Shown here: piece after piece, positions 1-12,246 of the stretch
Layout: the number at the start of each line of letters is the position of its first letter
How positions within the stretch are numbered: position 1 is the stretch's first letter
DNA from: Mermis nigrescens
Lineage: Eukaryota > Nematoda > Enoplea > Mermithida > Mermithidae
Direction of reading: 5' to 3'
Assembly: GCA_036768485.1 (NCBI GenBank)
Contig: JAVLUZ010000157.1
Coordinates: forward strand, 13,876,011-13,940,010
Length of the DNA stretch: 64,000 nucleotides
Made by a program: the position numbers and the translations under genes
The notes under the pieces: generated by a model
Databases searched by the model: none
Told to the model about the DNA's origin: nothing
Seen by the model: the letters and a program-made list of their open reading frames with translations, nothing else

Positions 1-890
1 GAAATTCGGTTTGGTACAGTTTGTAGCTTTCGAGTCGTATTACGTTTCTATGTGCAAAAATTCTGTTGCAAAAATTATTTGATATGATTTACCAATCAAA
101 ATTGGGGAAAAACGTGTTTTTTCGCCCATTTTTCACGTCTGATTACGAACTTTACACCCCCATAAATTTCTCAATATTGCGTTTTTTGAACGCGCTTTGC
201 TGCGACGTGTAGCCCCTGGAAGCTGTTTGATTACTGTTATACTCATTTTAGCCTGACTCATAAGCGGAAAAAGATGGCAGAGAATTCTTAATTACAATCT
301 GTTTTTTACACCGTCGACTAGAGTGTGAACTTTAAACCCCAGGACCTAACTCCCTATTGAGCATACTCTGCTTGTAAGCAGATTGTAGCCCTTGATCCGC
401 TCTACATTTCTGTCAGAAAACATTTTTGAAACTCATAACAGGAGTTAGTATCAGACATAAACAAGTTGAAAACTCGACCAAAATGTGCTTTTTCACCTCC
501 AGATTTTCGCACTCTTTACACTCCCGTTCGAGAACTAAAGCGAATTTCAGCAAACAAAAAAGTCAATTTGTAGCATCCCTCCCTCTACAAATCTGTGCCA
601 TTAATTTATTTGAGGAGTCAATACTGAGTTGTCCACATGCCGCCTCAAAAATCTCCCAAAATTTATCCCATGTTATAACGTTACACAAAAACTTTACACC
701 TTCTTTACACAGCCAGTTTTGAGTTTAAAGAAAAACAAAGAAACACGGACAGCGAATTTTTTTATTATCTATCTTTTAAAAAGAATCGCACATTCTAGAT
801 GGGTCCTGTTATAGCTGTAGGGGGGTGTACAGGTGTTAGGGGTACCCAAGTGTATTATAGGTAGGCGCTAACGCGCTACCTATGATTTTC
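1..890 (+). repeat. Dispersed repeat B, 3' portion
   Basis: The sequence closely matches 42,750-43,640 in the same orientation. It shares the TTTGATATGATTTACCAATC block, the TTTACACCC blocks and the terminal GCGCTACCTATGATT. Short TTTACAC/GTGTAAA motifs recur every 50-150 bp. Apparent ORFs inside it have no recognisable family and occur in every copy, so I treat it as non-coding repeat. The left edge is cut by the window start. Confidence 0.75.
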
Positions 891-2242
891 TTGTCAAACA
901 TCAGTTATTGCTTTTTCTGACTCTGATCGATATCACCAGGTACAAGGCCAAACTAAGGCTCTTTGTGTAATCTTTCATTTGCAAAATTTGCATACGTTAC
1001 AAGACTTGGTATGCAAATCCTTGTTTTAATATGAAGCTGTGTTTGAGTGAAAATTCGTTTTTGATTTGCTCTTACCATCAGTTACGCCAGGCTCTCGTAG
1101 AAGGCTCCTTTTGGCGAGGAATGCAGATACATCAAGTATATAATCATAGTTTCTCTCTGATGACCGCGCTTATTCATGTACTTTGTTTTACCTGTGCTTC
1201 TATGTGTTTTTATGTTTATTCCTGCTTACTTCAGCGCGTTTATTTATATTCATTTTTTAACCTAGTTCATGGATTCGCTGGGTAAACCAATTTTTTATTA
1301 CTATTCCGTTGAGCAAGAAATAAATTGAGTTCTACAGTAATAAAGAGATTAGTTTTCTGCACACTTACTTAAACAATAGACTATAGACTCTTGCGCCTCG
1401 TAAATCTTTTAATTTCTTTTAACCCTCTTTTATGCATATTCGTGCCATTGCTCGTATCTGTTTGTTTCCTTCATCCATTAGCATGCTTCACTTTTACCTC
1501 TTTCTGCATTTCTCGTCTTCTTCTTCTATTTCATTTTTTATCTAGTTCATTATATGTATCTATTTTTTATATATTTTATTTATTTAAATTTTATTTTTTA
1601 CCATTCCCAATTGTCTTCCTTTCTCCTTTTCTCTTTTTTTTATTTTGTCAAATTGATGACTTCCGATCACTATTTTCATTAATCGCGGTAATATTAAATT
1701 TAGAATCATCCAGTGTGAAGTACTTAAAATAAATTGTGTTCCCTGAGTATGCGCAACTGCCATTAATTATTTTTTCGTAAGTCTGGTGATAAAATCTCGA
1801 AAAAGCAATGCGAAAAGTTAATTATCTCGATTTCACCTTGGCTGGATCGCAGGCGCTTTTGTTCACACGATGCACCTGAAACTTCGAGTTGTGAGCGTTC
1901 GGAGTCTGGGAAAGGGGGGGTTGAGGATTCCCGAGTGTACGGCGGACCCTTCTAAAATTAATACACCCCAGCATTGAGAATATTTGGTAGTATTTTTTTG
2001 GCGACTTTGAGCCAATTGGACCCCCCCCCCGCTCTCCCAGAATTTGACTGCTGCTTATGTAAGACTGAGGTGTTTGGCAAAACGGAAATTTGGGATGCGA
2101 GCATAGGCGAGTTCAGAAAAATTTCTTTCATAGGGAGTTTTTGGTACCTAGTAAGAACGTTTTTCTATCCACCTTCGCAATTGCGGTCTTCCGAAAATCC
2201 TCGAAAAAATGCATTGCTTGATGCTCTTCTAGCACCCGTGTC
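891..2242. other. No gene recognised
   Basis: AT-rich, pyrimidine-rich stretches (1,390-1,730) give open frames of low complexity only. An upstream exon of the Ubl gene could lie here or left of the window, but I cannot identify one. Confidence 0.5.
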
Positions 2243-2491
2243 CACACGTAGGCGTGGGAGGGGTGTTTGGGGTATATGCACTCCCTAGAAGGCTGAATAT
2301 TCCCTCAGAAACTCAGAATTCAATTTTTGGAAACTTTTTACGTTTTTTTCGCAATTTTTTGATGCCAATGAACTCTTCTCGAAAAAACATTGTAAAATGG
2401 TGTTTCTTCGACAAACCACCCTTTTTAAATCAATTTTGTGATCCTTTAAAAATTAAGCATCTGCCCCAGAATTTTGATGCTGCCCACCTCG
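2243..2491. mobile_element. hAT-like MITE, family 1
   Basis: It begins CACACGTAGGCGTGG and ends GCTGCCCACCTCG. Inside is the family core TTTTTTGATGCCAATG followed by GAAAAA...TGGTGTTT. No clear target duplication remains. Confidence 0.7.
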
Positions 2492-2828
2492 TATCTTGTT
2501 TACTCTAAACTAACAATTTTCAGCTATTTTTGACGACATTTTGTTTAATATTTTTGAACTTTCATTCAAAACTTTCCAACTTTTTATATTTTTACAGTCA
2601 AGAAAAAATGAGTCGTCAAAAATAGCCATTTAGACGCATATTATCATTGTTTTTGAGCACAAAAAGGAAAATCAAAGAAAATTTTTTGGGCTCAGCCCCT
2701 CCTTCAATTCATATGCCTTGCGAGTACGCAAGCGAGCAGGAGCTACAATGTTTCGTCATGTTTTTAGTGTCGAAGATTTTTCAGAATAAGATTCATTTAT
2801 GCATGGCTTTTTAATTATACTCGTACAG

Positions 2829-4881
2829 GCATCGAAATGAAAAACGATAGTTACCCAATAATAGATTACAACGTCACTAAGGATTCCATCTTAATGCTGA
2901 CCGGAATGCGTATTGAGTTCCGGCTACAAAATCGGATTATAATGAACGGCTATGTTGATTCACGGATTGACGTCGGAGACTTTACATTATTCGTCGCGGG
3001 AGAAGTGGAGAGGCTCGGTTATCCGGGGCATTGGAGCTTATTACATAAGGGTATGAAAATTACGAAAATTGATCACAGCGGGCTTTGTAGAGATTTTTTG
3101 ATCCAAGGACTTCTCCCATTTCACCAAAATTGAGATTTGTTACCCCTCTTCCCTGATTTTTTGATACAGATTTACGTTTTTGAGGCATTTTTTCTTGCTT
3201 TTTTGACATTTTAGGCCAAAACTTGATAGTTGTCTACCCATCTCCCCACCCTCCCTGAAAATAACCGACTTCCCGTTTATTCCAAATTTTGAACTGTTGT
3301 ATACAATAATATAGGTTTTCCCAGAAACGCACAGTGGGAATATGGGGTGTCCCTCATAGAAGGACATTTGAGAAGTACACCACTCCTTAGGCGACTTCGG
3401 ATCAATAGCTATCGCTTGAATCACGGAAAAGCGTCAAATGACGTCTAAGAGTATAATTTCAGGTACATACACCTAATTATTTCTCGAGCAGTAGACTGCC
3501 CAATTGATTCAACGAGATTAGAGAGGTCACCATGGATGCCAAGCATGGCCAATCTGGGACTACGCCGGTTTAAAAGGGTCAAAAATTGAGCTTTTTTGAG
3601 CTGAAACGACCTCAAAGACAGGTTTAAGCGCTAATATAGCATTGAAACATTAGCCTCTTTCATTTATTCGAGAGCTTTTCCAGTAAGTTTTTCAAGGCTA
3701 AAGTAAGCGTAAGTAGGTGATTTACTGTAACTTCATAGAAAACTTCATTAAGGGCGATCGGCTGTCATTCTTCAATTTTTACTGCACTAAAGTGTTCGTA
3801 TAAATTCAATTCAAGCATTTGGACAGTGCTGGGACATGCTACAGTAAGTGCGCTGAATAAAAATCTAGCCTGGAATCGAACCCGGGATATTGCCATTGAA
3901 AAACCCTTTCTTGCTATGTACATTGTACCTAGAGATATAGATCAGATGGAATTAATGTGGCCTTGAAAAAGATTTACTCAAAAACCTCTCGGATAAATCA
4001 AACAGACTACATAGGTACGTTATTACACATTTTTGGTCAATGAGTTTAAAATTTTCAACCATTTTCAGCCTTTGCTTTGCCTCGTTTTCAGCAAGAAATT
4101 ACCTGTTGTTGAATCTCTGAAATTTTTAACTACTTGCTTCAGGCAAATATAATTGTTTTTAATTTATTTTCAGTCATTTTAAATTTAGTTGCGTTTAATT
4201 TTTAATTAATTCAATTAATTTAGAATTTTGGTCTCCTCTAAATTAGGAAGGTTGGCTAAATGTATATTTATTATTGCAATGCCAGGACGCCTTTTGCTGG
4301 CCGGACCATTATGGCGTTACCAAGTATGCAATAACGATATCGTGACATTGTTGCATTATGACGAAATGTCATTTATCACCGTAATGTTTTTAAATGTGCC
4401 TGAAATTGGAAAAAGAATTCCATTCATGGCTCCACCAACGATTGCTGTGCAAGATGTAAAGCATATCATTGGAAAGCAGTTCAATGTATCAGCAAATCTA
4501 CAACGACTGGTCTGCAATGGTAAAATGACATGAACAGTGTTAGGCTCACATTTTCTATTTTACGACTAGATTTTAAATAGAAAATTCTAGATTTTTGTAA
4601 AAAAATATGAATAAAAGCCGGACGAAATTCTGACGATGAGCGAATCAACATAAGCAGAACTATTTCTCAACGGGCAGGAAATTTGGGGGATAAACCTGTT
4701 CTGATGATTGTATCATAACAAATTCTGCGAAAATGTGTTTAGTGATCAGCTTTTTACTAGTATACCCATTGTATTTACTCATGCTTGTGTATACTTTGTT
4801 ATAGGAGTGACACTTGAAGATGGCAAGGCACTTCAAGAGTATAGAATTGATAACAACTCATTGATTGAAGTGTTACATTAA
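2829..4881 (+). CDS. Tandem ubiquitin-like domain protein, 3' end (3 exons)
   Basis: Exons are 2829-3050, 4286-4519 and 4805-4881 (TAA). All three start after AG, the first two end before GT, and every intron is phase 1. The joined reading has the end of one ubiquitin-like (Ubl) fold, a second Ubl (about 75 residues from MRIEFRLQ) and a third (from SFITVMFLNV). The C-terminal halves carry the ubiquitin pattern: Leu-x-x-x-Gly, then Leu-x-Asp-Gly-x-x-Leu-x-x-Tyr-x-Ile, then Leu-x-x-x-Leu, clearest in GVTLEDGKALQEYRIDNNSL. In all three repeats the intron splits the codon equivalent to ubiquitin Gly47, which implies internal duplication of a one-exon-pair unit. The protein stops at ...IEVLH with no Gly-Gly, so it probably is not conjugated and acts as a scaffold-like Ubl protein (inference). 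The 5' exons are not found; they lie upstream or outside the window. Confidence 0.75.
3140..4200. other. Intron sequence of the Ubl gene
   Basis: Between Ubl exons. I see no coding signal. It contains a tRNA-like stretch at about 3,860-3,935. Confidence 0.5.
3860..3935 (-). repeat. tRNA-like relic (possible SINE head)
   Basis: On the minus strand it has a good Pol III B box, GGTTCGATTCC, inside CCCGGGTTCGATTCCAGG, with weak TCTAG/CTAGA pairing at the ends. The T-stem has a mismatch and the anticodon arm is not convincing, so this is a decayed tRNA-derived sequence, not a tRNA gene. Confidence 0.3.
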
Positions 4882-4976
4882 CAACGCTTAGCTAACTAAA
4901 TTCCGAGTTTCCTCGATTTGTCTTTTGATTCAAATTTAAGCTATTTGCAAAATTATACTTACGTTCTGGATTCTGA

Positions 4977-4982
4977 AATAAA
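4977..4982 (+). terminator. Poly(A) signal of the Ubl gene
   Basis: AATAAA, 95 nt after the TAA at 4879-4881, in AT-rich sequence. Confidence 0.6.
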
Positions 4983-5071
4983 CTCGAATCAGGCACATTC
5001 TCGTCAGATTTTTACCATTGATAACCATATAATTGATCATCTTACTTACTTTAGATTAAGCATGTGGTAAC

Positions 5072-5342
5072 CACACCTGGGCGTGGGGGGTTTGGGGGGT
5101 ATGCAACCCCCCAGAAACCAAAATACCCCCCCCCCCAGAAATCAAAATACCCCCCCCCCAGAATTCAATTTTTAAAATTTTTTTTTGTTTTTTTCGCAAT
5201 TTTTTGATGCCAATGGATAGTGCTTGATGAGAAACGTCGAAAAATGGTGTTTTTAACGCCATACCACCATTTTTAAGGCCATTTTTCGACCTTCAAAAAA
5301 ATCTTGCACCCCCCCCCAGAATTTTCTTGCTGCCCACGTATG
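5072..5342. mobile_element. hAT-like MITE, family 1, with exact 8-bp TSD
   Basis: CACACCTGGGC...GCCCACGTATG flanked by the exact duplication GTGGTAAC (5064-5071 and 5343-5350). The 271-bp core has polyC/polyG blocks and the TTTTTTGATGCCAATGGATAGTGC segment shared by the family. Confidence 0.9.
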
Positions 5343-5350
5343 GTGGTAAC

Positions 5351-7303
5351 TCCAATAAACGGCGCGCTGTTATTAGAGGGCGCTGTATACTAGAATGAAT
5401 CCCGCACTTATAATTCTCCGGATACACAAGTTATCATGTATTATCCGCAAAACTTTGCGTTCCCTGGGAGTTGGAGCTTAGTATCACATCAATACATGGA
5501 GATGGCATACACTTGGGAGGGGGGCTTTGAGGGTCAAGATCACGCGACGCGTTTTTTCAGGATAAAAACGATAGATACGCATCAAAACATTATTTTTTGG
5601 CATTCCCAGCAATGCTTGTTATTTCTAAAAGCCTGAAACACAAAAATGATATACAGATATTTGATTTAAAATGAACAAAATATAGTCAAAATTAAGTACA
5701 TAGGGCTTAGCAAGGAGTATTTGACACCTCTGAGCCGAAAGAACGATGGAAGAGTTTGAAGAAGCTCAATTTCTAAGACGTTTTGAAGCAACATGTGCAA
5801 TGGGTCAGAAGCGAATTCATAAATAGTAAAAAAACTCGATTAAAAAGTTGCCCCAACCATTTCCATGGCTAATCGCATTACTTTTAATGACAAAACTATT
5901 CAACCGCTATAAGTACCGTTTGTGGGATGTTTTGCACAAATGCAACTAAGATCAGATAAAATTTACGAAATAAATATTCCTATCCGCATTACAAACTTTT
6001 AGTCATCAATTCGGTTTCCGTGCTCTACTGCTTTCTTGTTTTTAAAGGATACACAATTTGGCTCCCGCGTTTAGCCGCCCACATAATCCGTTTCCATGTT
6101 AGCTCGATGTTGCCCTACTTATGAATTTTTCGGCACTTTATAACCTTCGAAGATTTTTGGACCTCTGGCTTAGCAAAATCCGGTCGCTTGTTCACCTACA
6201 TGTGGCCCTAACAATATGAATTTAAATGTGTCGCCTGGACAGCAAGCTAAGCAGTGATAGAAGGCAGACTGAATGCAAATTATTCACCGATAGTCGGGCA
6301 GGTGGCAGCGTTAAAATTAAGTATAGGTCCGGGGTCCCACATTTTTCAAATATCAAAAAAGGGCCCTTTCGATCATACAGGTATTAAAAATCACAGTATT
6401 CACGTTTTCTATACGGTTTAAACGCACCGAAAAACATAGGTAGGTACATCAGGCTCAAATTTCGCGATCGATATTTACCATTTCAGAAAACGGTGGTTAT
6501 CACGTGGTGAAATTTGACAGAATAAAATTTACTTAAGCGTCTGATTTATAGTTTGATAAAGCTCTACGTTGTTTGAATCGAAATTGTTGTACCTGATATA
6601 GAACAACCAAATATGGAATATATTTTTGCGACACTGTATATTCTGCAATTTTTTCGAGTTTTGTTGTTCTACGTTGTAGAATGGTAGAGCACTGTCAGAA
6701 ACGCCGAAAATGATATTTTTGATGTGTGTCCCAGGTTTTTGAGCCCAAAACACACTGCGAACGTTTTTAAGTTGAAGCCCCCCAGAATTCCCATGCTCTG
6801 AATGTTTGTTTAGGACAACGTATACGCGTGAAGCTTTAGAAACTACGACGAAATAAATTAATTAAGTCCAAAATTCCAAATTCCAGAACTCCGTTTCACC
6901 CACATTTTTGTGCGATTTTGTGCGTCATGAAATTCCTCTGCTCAGACGGCCCAATTTTTCAAATTGTTGGTTTCATTAAGAGAAGAGGCGGTCAAACCTG
7001 ATTCATCACACGGCGATCGCGTTATATTCAAAATTCGTGCGACCCAGTCAAAATTTTGTTCATTAATATGCTTTTGTTTTAAAAAAGTATAAACGAGCAA
7101 TTTCCGCTTCCTCAATACGTATGTTTATGCGCTTGACGACATAATGCGAGCTTACATTTTTTCTTTGTCTGCGCAAATTGGCAAAAATTCGACAAAAAAA
7201 ACTTTTTAAGACCCATCGGCTATCTAAAAATGTTTTTTACGAACCATTCTTCCCCGCATGTTTACTTAGAGGCGGCGTAAGTTGTTTGAATACGGCTTAT
7301 CAG
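5351..7303. other. No gene recognised
   Basis: About 2 kb of unique-looking AT-rich DNA. A short open frame starting at the ATG at 5,749 (MEEFEEAQFLRRF...) has coding-like composition, but no splice partners or family were found. Confidence 0.4.
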
Positions 7304-7530
7304 CACGCGTGAGCAAGGGGGTTATGGTTTAGAAGCAATGCACCCCCTCCGAGAAGGCCTATACCTTCTTCCCCCAGAAACCGAAATACCACCCAGAATT
7401 CAATTTTTAATTTTTTTGTTTTTTTCGAAATTCTTCGATGTTAATGGATAGTGCTCGATGGGAATCCTTGAAAAATGGTGTTTTCCTCGCCATATCACCA
7501 TTTTAAGACCATTTTTGACCTATGGCTCTT
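7304..7530. mobile_element. Degenerate family 1 MITE
   Basis: Contains CACCCCCTCC, CAGAATTCAATTTTTAA, GATGTTAATGGATAGTGCTC and TTTTAAGACCATTTTTGACC in family order. The right end is lost. Confidence 0.6.
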
Positions 7531-7592
7531 ACTAAATTCTAAACGCTTGTTACCCGTAAGTATTAAAGTCAGTCGTAAATAATTATGGACAA

Positions 7593-7993
7593 ATTGTAGA
7601 AGCGACTGATCATGACAGAATAGTTTTGAAAAATGAGCTTTCTAAGCGAGAGTTGTAAACTGAGAGGAGCTTAAAGTTTAAACCTACCATTAAATTATAA
7701 AGATAATAATGAAAGATTTAAAGCTTTAAGAAAAAGAAAAATGTGGTAAATTAAAACAAATTTAGAGGATATGATGAAACATTATTGTTGAGAATGGGAC
7801 GATCATGTGCACGTGATCGTCCCATTCTCAACAATAATGTTTCATCATATCCTCTAAATTTGTTTTAATTTACCACATTTTTCTTTTTCTTAAAGCTTTA
7901 AATCTTTCATTATTATCTTTATAATTTAATGGTAGGCTTAAACTTTAAGCTCCTCTTAGTTTACAACTCTCGCTTAGAAAGCTCATTTTTCAA
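7593..7993. mobile_element. Foldback element, near-perfect 372-bp palindrome
   Basis: Bases 7624-7995 form two 186-bp arms meeting at GATCATGTGCACGTGATC, with only a few mismatches between the arms and no spacer. The 12-bp direct repeat AATTATGGACAA lies at 7581-7592 and 7994-8005 and may be the target duplication. If so, the element also includes 31 bp left of the palindrome. No ORF is carried. Confidence 0.8.
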
Positions 7994-8005
7994 AATTATG
8001 GACAA

Positions 8006-8716
8006 GGTAGTTCAGTGATTCAAATTATAGTCTATTTTCACTTAGAAATTTGAATCACGAAGAATTCCTGCGTGAGTATCTGGAATAATTCTAAGTGTAT
8101 TTTTGTATTTTTAATTTGTATTTTAGGTGTATATTTTGTTTGTATTTTATTTGTTTATTAATTTCTACTTTATTTGAATTTATCTTTTGATTTTTTATGT
8201 CGTTTCTCAATAAATTCACTAATTATTTATTCGTTTATTCTTCCACAATATATTAACAACTATAAGCAAAAACTAGAATTCGATTTTAAAATTGGGACAT
8301 CATTCTTAGATGGTGATTGGATAATTATATTGGTCGATTTATGTCAGGATAACGTCGAAGAAGATAGATTTTGCAGTGGTAGTGGTATTCTTAGAATACT
8401 GTACCGTCATATTTCTAACTGATTCAAAAAATATTCCAAGTTATATAATTTAATTAATCATTTTTACTGGTACATTTCCTCAATTAAATCTAAAAATAAA
8501 CCAAGAGGTCAAAGTTCCGCGATCAGCGAAAGCAAAAACTTTCTTTTCGAAATACATGAAACAGTTGAGAATCATCAGGATAATAATTTAATGAATTAAA
8601 ATTAATTCAAAATCATTTAATTATTATTAAATCACTAGATGTTACTATCTAAAACAAATAATTTAAATCTCTGAATTAAAATTTCTTATGGTTAAGCCGC
8701 TCAATTTGTGTGTGAC
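8006..8716. other. AT-rich, no gene recognised
   Basis: One open frame (8,174-8,422, +) ends in an acidic, Cys-containing stretch, but it has no recognisable family, no splice-site support and no repeat copy. Confidence 0.4.
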
Positions 8717-8986
8717 CACACGTGGGCATGTGTGTGTGTGTGTGTGGGGGGGGGGGGGGTTAGGGGGATATACAACCTAGAAAGTCGAATACCTCAAGAA
8801 TTCAATTTTTAAAATTTTTTTGGTTCTCTTCTCAATTTTTCGATGCCAATGGATAGTGCTCGATGAGAAACGTTGGAAAATAGTAGTTTTCCGCCATACC
8901 ACCATTTTTAAGACCATTTTTTGACCTTCGAAAAACCCTCTACACCGCCACCCCCCCCACCGGAATTTTTATGCTACCCACCTATG
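8717..8986. mobile_element. hAT-like MITE, family 1
   Basis: CACACGTGGGC...ACCCACCTATG flanked by TGTGTGAC (8709-8716) and AGTGTGAC (8987-8994), 7 of 8 matching. It has expanded (TG)n and G-run tracts near the left end. Confidence 0.85.
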
Positions 8987-10059
8987 AGTGTGACCCAAAA
9001 TTAAGCCCGACTCTGCGTTGACTGTAAATTACTGAAGCTTCAGTTATAATGGTATTAACCTCACCTCATCTTGCCGTAGAAATTGCTCGAAAAGCCATAA
9101 TTTAGGAAGAGTAGACCTGAATATTATGGCCCGAGTTTTGCGTCAGCCAAGAATTTAAACCAAACTTATATTCACACTAAGCTTCTGTGCCAGAGAGCGA
9201 ATTCATCGCCTTTCTGTCGTGTTAGCTATACGTGATCTTCGGAGTTCATGGGTTTTCACCCCTTCAAATAAGTTTCAAGCCACTGAAATATTTTCGACTG
9301 TCTAAAATTCTTTCAATTTAGAAATATGCGATTTTCTACAAATTTGGTGATCGAGCGCTGTTTTAATATTCTTGAGCCATTCGTTGCTCAGAAGTATCAA
9401 ATTATTTGGGCTTTGAGCCATATACTCTTTTTGACTTATTTTGTTCGAGTAATTCAATTATTTTTGCTTTTATCCAGATTTTTCTGTTCTAGAAGGGTAG
9501 GACTGTTTGTCCGAAGCGACAAAGAAATGATGTTTGTCACGCTGAGCCACCGTTTTCGGTCCTTAAAAAAGGCACTTTAGAAGAATTTACAAGCTTCACC
9601 TCCAAAATTGCCAAGCTGTGCGTGTCTGGACCTATCGCTCAATTTTCACACTAATAAACGTGCTTTGACAAGTAAACAAACGACGATCTATTTTCGTCCT
9701 GCGGCGCAAGCAACAACAGCAATAGCACATTTTTTCTGGAATGAAGTTCAGCCTTTGGACAGGCACGGAAAGCATCGTTTCCAAACTTCAAATGTACGTT
9801 CAATGGTCATTCTGGTTGACGAAAGAGAAAAAATGTAAAGGCGCTCGGCAGCAGTTTTGGGATTAGCCATAGGGGTCAAAAGATAACGAAGACAAGGGTA
9901 GCCCCTATCACCAAGAAGATGCAAATTTCCATTTAGTTTTGAACTTTCAAATGGAGTCGTTCGTGATCACGGCGGCACCAAAATTCTGGTGAAGGGGTGT
10001 GCAAGATTCTTAAAAAGTCAAAAAATGGCCTTCAAAATGTTGGTATGGCGAGTGTCTCA

Positions 10060-10405
10060 TGAGCCCCACTAGAGCCAATAGCCCCACCGTCCCAACAGCC
10101 CCTCCGTCCCAACAACCCCACCAGTCCCAACAGCCCAACCGTCCCGACAACCCCACCAATAAGACCAACAGCCCCACCAATCCCAGCAGCCCTACCAATC
10201 CCAACAGCCCCACCGTCCCAACAACCCCACCGTCCCAAGAGCCCCACCGTCCCAACATCCCCACCAATAATCCCAACAGCCCCACCGTCCCAACAGCCCC
10301 ACCAGTCCCAACAGCCTCACCGTCCCAACAACCCCACCGTCTCAAAAGCCCCACCGTCCCAACAGCCCCACCAATAATCCCAACAGCCCCACTAGTCCCA
10401 AGAAA
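10060..10405 (+). repeat. C-rich minisatellite
   Basis: Tandem variants of CCCAACAGCCCCACCGT and CCCAACAACCCCACC, roughly 15-18 bp each. All open frames here are translations of the repeat. Confidence 0.9.
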
Positions 10406-10867
10406 TAAGTAAAATAAAGCGTCATCATTCCGAGATTTGACTATTAACAAGCTCTGTGCAATTTCTGGCTCAAAAACTTTTCAGTAGGCCCAAAATCATT
10501 CATGTCGCAATATCAAACAAAAACTCAGTAAATAAGGTACCTAATGCTTTTCGCCTCTGGCGTACATAAATCGGAAAGAGTTTATACATACCTACCATTT
10601 ATTAGTCCTTAAATGTAATTTTGCTATTTTTAAGTCCATTTACATAAGTTTGAGCTTTCTTTTATGCCAATCGAATATAGGTATGTTGTTTAGTTCGTGC
10701 ACATCGATCTATGCATGCGATATGCAGCTACATTTGGGCAGTACGCACTTTCGTACCTAAATTTTACGTACATCCTCTTCTTTTATGATCAAACGGAGCC
10801 CGTATAAGTTCAATAATTCAAAAGTACATCCGTCAAACGCACTTCTCGCATATTAGCAATCGCAGTA

Positions 10868-11062
10868 ATGGTGGGGCTGATGGGATTATTCGTGGGGCTG
10901 TTGGGACGGTGGGGCTGTTGGGACGGTGGGGCTGTTGGGATTGGTGGGGCTGTTGGGATTGGTGGGGCTGTTGGGATTATTGGTGGGGCTGTTGGGACGG
11001 TGGGCTGTTGAGACTGGTGGGGCTGTTGGGACGGGTGGGGCTGTTGGGATTTTTGGTGGGGC
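10868..11062 (-). repeat. Same minisatellite, inverted
   Basis: GGGGCTGTTGGGACGGT and GGGGCTGTTGGGATTGGT units, the reverse complement of the array at 10,060-10,405. Confidence 0.9.
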
Positions 11063-12246
11063 TGCTACATCACCGAAAAAACACCATTTTTCAACGTTTT
11101 TCATCGAGCACTATCCATCGGCATCAAAAAAATTGCGAAAAAACAGAAATAATTTTCAAAAATTTAATTCTGGGGGGAGTATTTTGGTTTCTGGGGGTAT
11201 TTTGGTTTCTGGTTAGGTGCATACCCCCGAACCCCCCACGCCCAGGTATGGTGGTGATCCGTTGAAAATCTTGGAGTCATGCATACTTCCTTTGTGGCTT
11301 GATACAATGTTCCGAATCATAAGTTAATCATCATAGAGAACTTGCACGTTTAAGGAGAACCATCCTTCTCGATTTCGGAACAATTCGTCGTTCAGGCCTC
11401 CAGGATTCAAAATTTTTATATGAGTGCAGTCTATCGCACCAACGACACCTAGAAACGTATAATAAGTGAGCAAACGTTGTAGTTTTCTACTTTTTAGACA
11501 GATGCATTGTATTTCCCCAAAGTGTGGTTCACAGAAACTTCCCGTTTGAAATTCTTTCTTGGCGTTAAGCTCGTAAAATTTAAAAAATGGCACAGTTTAT
11601 TTGTTAATTAAAACCATATGTAATTTTAAAATTTGTTTTTTTACTAAAGCGTCAGTCTTGTAACACTTTTGCTTTTTATGCATTGAAATCGATAAAAAAT
11701 TAAAAAACCTTTTCTCGTTTCTAAAAATCAAGAAAAATCAGTAGAATTGAACGATAAATTTTAAAGCTTTTTGGCTTTATTACACAATTTTTATTTTAAA
11801 ACAGAAGGTGATTTGTAATACAGTCAAATGAGAATTTTTGTTGTTTTATAGAAAATTGCAAACATTTAATTAAAATTTTTTACATGTTTTAAGACCACTA
11901 TTTTTGTTTTTTTATGATCTTCAGGAACAAGAAACAAATTTGGAGTTTTTTGCCTCGGATTTTGGTGTTTTTTGCTTCCTGCGTAATCTGTATAAAATTT
12001 TGGTAATGGCTTTCACGGTGTTCGTTCAGAATGTTAATCTTGTTTTGGTGTTAAAGGTAGTCGCAGTAGGGTAGCCTCAAAAATGATTGATCTCCTCCGT
12101 TCTAAATTTTTTACTTACTTTCTGAGTGGAAGATCAAATTTGTTATTAATTTTTATTTAATAAAAGTAATTTTTAACATCTTTCGCAAAAAGTGAGGCAA
12201 ATTTTCTTGTCTCACTGTGTATAGATACTGTTCAAATTGTATCTAA

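Larger units (their letters stand above)
9971..11250. mobile_element. Family 1 MITE with minisatellite-expanded core
   Basis: Left end GGCGGCACCAAAATTCTGG and right end CCCACGCCCAGGTATG are the two MITE ends. The centre carries two oppositely oriented minisatellites and about 450 bp of other sequence. Flanks GTGATCAC/GTGATCCG suggest an eroded 8-bp duplication (6 of 8). Confidence 0.7.
9690..11593 (-). pseudogene. PIF/Harbinger transposase (HARBI1-like nuclease), broken
   Basis: The DDE_Tnp_4-type nuclease is read on the minus strand in two blocks. Upstream block (11593 to about 11260): first catalytic Asp in VVGAIDCTHIKI, then NREGWFSLNVQ and, after a stop or frameshift, the GSMHDSKIFNGS motif. 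Downstream block (about 9965 to 9690): second Asp in LHLLGDRGYPC and catalytic Glu in STRMTIERTFEVWKR. Between them sits a family 1 MITE (9971-11250). When the insertion is ignored, the flanks join in frame. Stops, a frameshift and the insertion mean it is not functional. The family excises and inserts DNA at 3-bp targets with help from a Myb-like partner; such an ORF lies divergently to the right. Confidence 0.85.

Noticed and set aside
1391..1732. 113-codon hydrophobic ORF
   Set aside because: Low-complexity pyrimidine-rich tract; poly-Phe/Leu reading without a real start.
10010..11265. Gly/Trp- and Pro-rich ORFs on both strands
   Set aside because: Translations of the C-rich minisatellite inside a MITE.
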